From positions 58,831,205 through 58,895,204 of the forward strand of contig NC_081846.1 in NCBI RefSeq assembly GCF_963259705.1: a stretch of DNA of 64,000 nt, read 5' to 3'. Of the stretch, positions 61,801 through 64,000 are shown piece by piece (the stretch's first letter is position 1; every line of letters starts with the position of its first letter). Both the position numbers and the translations under genes were made by a program. The notes beneath the pieces were generated by a model. It ran no database searches. It was not told the DNA's origin and worked only from the letters and a program-made list of their open reading frames with translations. Source of the stretch: Myotis daubentonii. Its lineage: Eukaryota; Chordata; Mammalia; Chiroptera; Vespertilionidae.

Positions 61801-62635
61801 TTCAGAGGATAACATTCTGAAATTAGCCAGAATTTTTAAAACATCACTATCCTATATATGTTCATTGGAGAAAATGTTATGACATCCAAGTTAAATAAAA
61901 GTATGCCTAGGTTAGCATTGGAATTAAGTAAACTTTGACATTTTCAATTCAAGCAAACATACCCTTCTTAGCTAAATCCACAGTCAAAACTCTACTTTCT
62001 ACATGGTAACAGCTCACGAAGTTTCTTAAGATATACCTTTATGCTCTCTTTTCTCTAATTATTTCCTATGAATATCCTGTGTTTGTAAATCAGACCTTCC
62101 CAAGCCCTAGAATTTAAATAGCAGTACAAATATGTTATACTGTTCTCAAAGAACATGTATGTTTAGAGCTCATGTGCAGCACTCCAACTGTGCCACTAAA
62201 AATTACCAGAAAAGGACTGTGTAAATGCATGTGGATGCAGAAAATAGAAGGAAAAGAAATGCAACCTCTTCCCACAGTGTTATAATTTGGCCCTCATAAA
62301 TTTCCTGGAAGAAGAAGGAATTGGAGCAGGCAGGTGTAAAGATGAGTCAGGCTGCAGACATGGCAGTTACCTGAGAGCTGGAGTGGTTTGGGAGACGTTT
62401 ATAAAAGAGAGAAGACAAGCTTAAGGGAATGGATACATTACCTTCAACATCATGACTCAGGTAATTACGCACTTCGTTCAAAATGAAGTTGATGTCTTCT
62501 TCCGAAGGAATAGGATGGTGTGTAATATCGGTTGGAGTGTCGGTAGTGCCAGCTATAGTCATCTTTTGCCACGGTAAGAAGAAAATAACTCGCCCATCAC
62601 TGGTCGCTGGGTCAAGAAGTCCCATGCTCTCTGGG
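37007..62635 (-). CDS. GPD2: GPD2, mitochondrial glycerol-3-phosphate dehydrogenase, 3' half of the gene (nine exons)
   Basis: GPD2 oxidises sn-glycerol-3-phosphate to dihydroxyacetone phosphate on the outer face of the inner mitochondrial membrane. It uses FAD and passes electrons to ubiquinone (glycerol phosphate shuttle). Nine consecutive exons on the minus strand read in phase for about 400 residues: the end of the FAD-dependent oxidoreductase domain, the C-terminal α-glycerophosphate oxidase domain, two EF-hands and the C-terminus …VDRSCGGL. Family length is about 727 residues, so the first ~325 residues, the transit peptide and the N-terminal FAD-binding GxGxxG motif lie beyond the right edge. 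All visible borders are GT-AG and no frameshift or stop is seen, so the gene looks intact. Introns range from 105 bp to about 10 kb and carry most of the repeats to the right of 37 kb. The span is a set of exons, not continuous coding sequence. Confidence 0.97.
38826..39048. mobile_element. SPIN-type non-autonomous hAT transposon
   Basis: Left end 'tagtggttctcaacc' (first C mutated), right end 'gtcgcgacccacaggttgag' + 'aactgctg'. The interior has 'agtgattaatcacaaaaaca' and the 'cgatggtcttaggcgacccc' block typical of SPIN. It lies in the last GPD2 intron. Unlike the copy at 63535, no clear 8-bp target duplication is visible (ccctaggt versus ccaacctt). Confidence 0.9.
40245..40343 (-). CDS. GPD2: GPD2 exon carrying EF-hand 2
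   Basis: 99 nt, acceptor atatag|agtatc, donor cag|gtgagt, phase 0 at both ends. It encodes SINIQMDENTLHEIL followed by the loop DLNKNGQVELDE and FLQ. The loop has the canonical calcium ligands at positions 1, 3, 5, 9 and 12 with the conserved Gly at 6 and glutamate at 12. Calcium on the intermembrane-space side raises the enzyme's affinity for glycerol-3-phosphate. Confidence 0.97.
40523..40601 (-). CDS. GPD2: GPD2 exon carrying EF-hand 1
   Basis: 79 nt, acceptor tattccag|gtacaa, donor gag|gtaatt. It encodes YKKRFHKF, the loop DTDQKGFITTVD and VQRVLE. The loop starts D-x-D-x-K-G and ends in Asp rather than Glu at position 12, so it is expected to bind more weakly than EF-hand 2. The first base completes the arginine codon of the upstream exon. 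Confidence 0.97.
40645..40690 (+). repeat. (GA)23 microsatellite inside a 105-bp GPD2 intron
   Basis: Uninterrupted GA dinucleotides fill 46 of the 105 intron bases between the exons at 40523-40601 and 40707-40819. In the transcript it is (UC)23, a long polypyrimidine run about 45 bases from the acceptor. Confidence 0.97.
40707..40819 (-). CDS. GPD2: GPD2 exon before the EF-hands
   Basis: 113 nt, acceptor gttttag|gaagaa, donor gacag|gtactt. It encodes EELETAKKFLYFEMGYKSRS and the linker to LLPSDVD plus two bases of an arginine codon. This is the end of the C-terminal oxidase domain and the link to the calcium-binding module. Confidence 0.96.
40935..41270 (-). repeat. Old L1M fragment
   Basis: On the plus strand it shows, in order, 'ttaaagtataatttatattc', 'aacacttctatcacccta', 'ccaggcaaccactgatctg' and 'tagaatttcatataaaaggg', then 'gattccaagattcattcatg'. 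This is the usual antisense reading of an ancient L1 3' region. Confidence 0.75.
41573..41825 (-). mobile_element. VES-type SINE with (CA)n in its tail
   Basis: A15 and about (CA)16 at the left end, then 'ttgatttcagagaggaagg', 'gatcagctgcttcctgcatg', 'ctcaaccgctgagccatacc' and 'ggccaggca'. The candidate target duplication is gtcattctt (41564-41572) versus gtcattatt (41826-41834). Confidence 0.9.
41940..42290 (+). repeat. MaLR (MLT1-type) LTR
   Basis: Diverged MLT1 order: 'gatgattaactttggccaac', 'agaacatgaataggtatgac', 'tttctcttgccatgaca', ending 'gttgtttgttatagagca'. It is an ancient ERVL-MaLR relic with no coding sequence. Confidence 0.55.
42430..42690. repeat. AT-rich, TATATA-rich low-complexity sequence
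   Basis: Repeated atata/tatat words throughout, then cacacacaca and more tatata. An (AAAC)n run follows at about 42769-42800. Confidence 0.8.
42800..45820. other. GPD2 intron sequence, nothing clearly recognised
   Basis: No coding-like frames. A (TG)n run lies at about 44355-44375. The 'catggaatttcaaagttgga' + 'agtg' block near 42970 resembles an old mammalian interspersed repeat, but I cannot name it. Confidence 0.4.
45830..46010 (+). repeat. MIR SINE
   Basis: In order: 'gcttatgttctaggatcaga', 'caattccagttgcacaact', 'gggacttactccctctaaga', 'tttcctcaactataaaatgg' and 'gggtaaaggtttatgcctg'. Confidence 0.7.
46250..46745 (-). repeat. LINE L2-like fragment
   Basis: The plus strand reads 'aatgtttattcactgattca', 'tatgctgggcactaagtg', 'tccagggaagagcattccaa' + 'gcagagg' and 'caaaggccttgtaaacca', the reversed L2-type 3' region. 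Confidence 0.6.
46846..48173 (-). mobile_element. HAL1-like (half-L1) retrotransposon
   Basis: Poly-T at the left end is the reversed A tail. Read on the minus strand the order is: about 125 bases of 5' UTR (48173-48046), ORF1 (48045-47201), then directly a 350-base bat-type 3' UTR ending aacaataaagatttaattt. No ORF2 lies between ORF1 and the 3' UTR, the definition of HAL1. The target duplication ccttccctcttctt (46832-46845 and 48174-48187) is perfect over 14 bases. Confidence 0.85.
47201..48045 (-). pseudogene. L1/HAL1 ORF1p remnant
   Basis: ORF1p is the RNA-binding chaperone of LINE ribonucleoproteins. The frame starts MRRQRNRTKLSMED and has a coiled-coil-like charged N-terminal half (roughly residues 10-110). 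It continues with an RRM-like stretch (NIRIIGVPEDERKQDIENLF) and reaches PRAKDKES, where a small deletion near 47473 shifts the frame. The C-terminal domain resumes as ETLQARREWQEIFKVMN… to 47201. The single frameshift means the protein cannot be made whole. Confidence 0.85.
48598..48703 (+). repeat. Very short L1 3' end followed by a (GATA)n tract
   Basis: 'ataatactttcaacaataaa' + 'gatc' is the terminal sequence of bat L1 3' UTRs. Immediately after come about ten GATA units (48659-48703), probably grown from the A-rich tail. Confidence 0.65.
48724..49101 (+). repeat. MaLR (MST/MLT-type) LTR
   Basis: In order: 'gaagccctaacactcagtg', 'ttttggggaggtgattagg', 'catgtgaggacacagcaaga', 'gccaggaagagggttctcac', 'ttgagagaaataaatgcctg' and 'gcctgagtagactaagata'. 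This is a well-known order for ERVL-MaLR LTRs, with aataaa as polyadenylation signal. Confidence 0.75.
49773..49808. repeat. (AC)n microsatellite
   Basis: About eighteen AC dinucleotides in a GPD2 intron. Confidence 0.95.
49928..50086 (-). CDS. GPD2: GPD2 exon in the C-terminal oxidase domain
   Basis: 159 nt, acceptor aaaatcag|gtgaaa, donor aaacag|gtatta, phase 0 at both ends, 53 residues. It encodes VKYGIKEYACTAVDMISRRT and RLAFLNVQAAEEALPRIVEL plus MGRELNWNDAKKQ. The EYACTAVDMISRRTRLAF segment is the signature of the α-glycerophosphate oxidase C-terminal domain (DAO_C) shared with bacterial GlpD. Confidence 0.97.
50467..50632 (-). mobile_element. L1 3' UTR fragment (5'-truncated)
   Basis: Poly-T at the left end and the reversed G-rich bat L1 3' UTR (tcatccccccccca…, 'ttggtttggcttatataca', 'catgcatacaagtccttcag'). 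The target duplication ctcatctcttt lies at 50456-50466 and 50633-50643. Same family as the 3' end of the L1 at 19247-19980. Confidence 0.85.
51178..51309 (-). CDS. GPD2: GPD2 exon
   Basis: 132 nt, acceptor ccctag|gtggca, donor gcagag|gtatgt, phase 0 at both ends, 44 residues: VAQHLASTYGDKAFEVAKMA then SVTGKRWPIVGVRLVSEFPY and IEAE. It joins the FAD domain to the C-terminal oxidase domain. Confidence 0.97.
51900..52075 (-). CDS. GPD2: GPD2 exon containing the GGKWTTYR block
   Basis: 176 nt, acceptor tttgtag|ggggaaag, donor agtgag|gtgggt. Two bases complete a glycine codon, then 58 residues start GKWTTYRSMAEDTINAAIKA. With the upstream glycine this forms GGKWTTYR, the conserved FAD-contacting motif near the end of the oxidoreductase domain in the GlpD/GPD2 family. 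The exon ends LYIRLVQDYGLESE. Confidence 0.97.
52339..52473 (-). CDS. GPD2: GPD2 exon
   Basis: 135 nt, acceptor ttcccag|tgagga, donor gcag|gtacgg. The first two bases complete a valine codon with the previous exon. Encodes RRGDVLAAWSGIRPLVTDPK and SANTQSISRNHVVDISESGL plus ITIA and one base of the next glycine. The WSGIRPL and ISRxH…ESGL blocks are conserved substrate and flavin region motifs. Confidence 0.97.
52604..52811 (+). mobile_element. VES-type SINE
   Basis: In order: 'cccttaactggtttggctcg', 'cctgcggactgaagagtcc', 'ggggtttgattccggtcaag', 'ggggctgcaggaggcagcgg' and 'tctctgaaatcaataaaagg'. Confidence 0.9.
53085..53310 (-). repeat. MIR SINE
   Basis: Reverse-strand MIR: 'ttcatctcacttaacctcac', 'attaggtattattctcactg' and 'tacagatgggaaa' + 'aaccaacttgcccaaagcaa'. 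Confidence 0.7.
53990..55140 (+). repeat. Old L1 (L1MA-type) ORF2 end and 3' region, with a tiny younger L1 3' end inside
   Basis: Old L1 words in order: 'aaaattaactcaaaatgggt', 'catgacattggatttggcaa', 'atggccaataagcacataaa', 'tcatacccattaggatggct', 'ggaaacaacccaagtgtcca' and 'gtacctagagtagtcaaatt'. Between 54207 and about 54285 the order is broken by 'gtcaatgggggaaaaatggg' + 'tactttcaacaataaag', the last bases of a young bat L1 with an A/T-rich tail. Confidence 0.8.
55145..56865. other. GPD2 intron sequence, nothing recognised
   Basis: No coding-like frame and no confidently named repeat. Confidence 0.4.
56870..57045. repeat. Old DNA-transposon-like repeat
   Basis: 'gcctgtactgtccagttcac', 'ttgaaatgtggttcatgtga' and 'ctagccacacgtggctatga' + 'tattgcacagct' resemble a common decayed mammalian DNA transposon with 'gctgtccaatag'-type ends. 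The family is not certain. Confidence 0.4.
57504..57633 (-). mobile_element. VES-type SINE, tail-less fragment
   Basis: Only the tRNA-like head side remains: 'cactgcctcctgcacaccac', 'actgggaattgaactgtaac' and 'caaccactgagccaagccgg' + 'ctgggc'. The CT-rich part and A tail are missing. Confidence 0.85.
57640..59350. other. GPD2 intron sequence, nothing recognised
   Basis: A short (AAAC)n run lies near 57807-57835. The rest is unique-looking. Confidence 0.4.
59360..59590 (+). repeat. MIR SINE
   Basis: In order: 'gaggccagactgacttgtac', 'ctcagtttgttcatctatga', 'atacctcataaggctgctct' and 'gcataaaaagtgctcaataa', the MIR plus-strand order. Confidence 0.75.
59600..61390. other. GPD2 intron sequence, nothing recognised
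   Basis: Short frames on both strands (for example 60262-60543 minus) have no domain or splice support. Confidence 0.4.
61400..61800. repeat. Ancient interspersed repeat, family uncertain
   Basis: 'gtgacgatcggaattgtgtt' + 'ttggaaagacagttctgg' and 'tgttcaagtgagaaatgatg' follow a familiar old mammalian repeat (possibly L2-related). The name is not certain. Confidence 0.4.
62442..62635 (-). CDS. GPD2: GPD2 exon (first visible, about exon 9 of 17)
   Basis: 194 nt, acceptor tatctcag|cccaga, donor gttgaag|gtaatg. One base completes the upstream codon, then 64 residues: PESMGLLDPATSDGRVIFFL, PWQKMTIAGTTDTPTDITHH and PIPSEEDINFILNEVRNYLS plus HDVE and one base of valine. The IAGTTD block is a conserved part of the FAD-dependent oxidoreductase fold. 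The exon number is from general knowledge of mammalian GPD2. Confidence 0.97.
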
Positions 62636-62799
62636 CTGAGATAAAAGGAACATTTTTTTATTTTTGAAATTAGTAAAAATTTAATCTTAATCTACAACCT
62701 ATTTTATTCATCACATCTCATATAAACAAACAAGAACAACATGAGCTATTATTTTTACTGCCACTAAATTAACCTAAAAATTCCTTTAAAAACAAAATT

Positions 62800-63001
62800 G
62801 GCCCAGGCTGTGTGTCAGTTCTGTGGAGCATCATCCTATACACTAAAAGGTTGCAGGTTAAATTCCCATCCAGGGCACACACCTAGGTTGCGGGTTCAAT
62901 CCCCAGTCAGTACATATATGGAGAGCAACCAATCAATTTCTCTCTCTCTCTCTTTCTCTGGGTTCAATCCCTAGTCAGTACATATATGGAGAGCAACCAA
63001 T

Positions 63002-63058
<57 letters not shown>

Positions 63059-63145
63059 TCTCCCCCCACCCCTCCCCCTTTCTCTGTAAAAATCAATTAA
63101 AAACATATTCTCTAGTGAGGATAAAAAATAAATTAAAAAAAAAAA
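62800..63145 (+). mobile_element. VES-type SINE with internal 68-bp duplication and long (TC)n
   Basis: Head 'ggcccaggctgtgtgtcagt', then 'gggttcaatccccagtcagt' at 62892, repeated as 'gggttcaatccctagtcagt' at 62960 with the following 'acatatatggagagcaacca' + 'atcaat' in both copies. The second copy leads into about 25 TC units (63006-63053), and the element ends 'tctagtgaggataaaaaat' with an A tail. Confidence 0.85.
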
Positions 63146-63534
63146 ACACTTTGGTAACAAAAAGTAATGGAGCAAGTGTGATAATGCTAACATTCCACAG
63201 TAGAACCAACCCTTCCCATCTCAGAAATGCAAGGTTAATTATGAAAATGGACTTCAAGTTACAATTGTTTGGGATTTTATATTCCTTGGACAATTCACAT
63301 GAGATAATGTCAGCGAGATAAATGTCTATAATTTCTTTTATGATGGTCAATTAAAGATAGCTCTTCAACCTTTTTTAAAGTCTATGAAAAGTATTTTCCT
63401 GGGACATTTGACATTTGGCACATCTTTTAGTAGAAGGTCTCAGAAGCACATGAGAAAAGTGAAGGGTCCACTTTCTAGAAACTAAAATGTAATCAAAAAG
63501 TTCTTTACTTATTTTTACCTAGATCAGTGGTTCT

Positions 63535-63752
63535 CAACCTTTCTAATGCCGCGACCCTTTAATACAGTTCCTCATGTTGTGGTGACCCCCAATTTCATTG
63601 TTACAAATTGAACATAATTAAAGCATAGTGATTAATCACAAAAACAATGTGTAATTATATATGTGTTTTGCGATGGTCTTAGGCGACCCCTGTGAAAGGG
63701 TCGTTTGACCCCCCCCCCCAAGGGGTCGCGACCCACAGGTTGAGAACCGCTG
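63535..63752. mobile_element. SPIN-type non-autonomous hAT transposon
   Basis: Starts cagtggttctcaacc and ends ggttgagaaccgctg, with the interior 'agtgattaatcacaaaaaca' and 'cgatggtcttaggcgacccc' blocks. A perfect 8-bp duplication acctagat flanks it (63527-63534, 63753-63760). A C-run near 63709-63719 is a local expansion. It lies in the GPD2 intron right of 62635. Confidence 0.95.
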
Positions 63753-64000
63753 ACCTAGATGACCTTGTACCACTTGACCAAATATGAGATTTCTTACTTT
63801 ATTTCAATTTTACAGAAATCTCAAGCAGTACAGCCATAAGAAAGGGGCTCAGTTTTCTACTACTAAAATAATAATGTACTAGGATAAGGCCAAAAAGGAG
63901 AACGTGATGAAAATCTTTACACGGAGAGAAGGCACTAGTGCATCATGCTATGAAATCGAAGTTCAAGGATGCCTCTTCTGACAGATTACATAAAATCTTC

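Noticed and set aside
1..64000. tRNA, snRNA, microRNA or rRNA genes
   Set aside because: tRNA-like A and B boxes occur only as the heads of VES and MIR SINEs. No other RNA gene was recognised, although a microRNA hairpin cannot be excluded by eye.
1..64000. An undescribed gene system
   Set aside because: Apart from GPD2 every coding-like stretch is a known transposon class; nothing hints at a new functional gene cluster.

Overview
The window is nuclear DNA from a mammal, almost certainly a vespertilionid (vesper) bat. It combines many tRNA-derived VES-type SINEs, HeliBat-type Helitrons (one with helicase coding sequence), SPIN-type hAT elements and other short hAT elements with perfect 8-bp target duplications. 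That mixture is characteristic of vesper bats and unknown together in other mammals. Repeat family names were assigned by eye from remembered consensus features, without a database search.

The only host gene is GPD2, the mitochondrial FAD-linked glycerol-3-phosphate dehydrogenase. It lies on the minus strand and its last nine coding exons are all present, at 62635-62442, 52473-52339, 52075-51900, 51309-51178, 50086-49928, 40819-40707, 40601-40523, 40343-40245 and 37132-37007 (stop). All have GT-AG borders and compatible phases, and they encode the C-terminal ~55% of the enzyme, including its EF-hand pair. A 3' UTR of about 3.2 kb probably runs to about 33750. The 5' exons lie beyond the right edge.

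Positions 1 to about 33750 lie downstream of GPD2 and show no gene. This stretch holds: a heavily nested 5'-truncated L1 (1994-6049) carrying a foreign L1 5' UTR, a hAT element, a 59-bp copy of a nearby MIR and a solo ERV2-like LTR; an old L1 hit by VES SINEs and by a 1.7-kb HeliBat (12052-13731), which itself contains a hAT element and a VES SINE; a second old L1 with a VES SINE whose tail holds a short Helitron; a younger L1 3' end; and a long repeat-poor stretch (about 24-33.7 kb) that may contain conserved regulatory DNA.

The GPD2 introns hold two SPIN elements, a HAL1-like retrotransposon with an ORF1 remnant, MaLR LTRs, old L1, L2 and MIR pieces and several microsatellites. I found no RNA gene, CRISPR array, operon or undescribed gene system. 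The unusual content is mobile-element biology: nested insertions, a templated insertion, a poly(A)-less L1 fragment with target duplication, and horizontally transferred DNA transposons.
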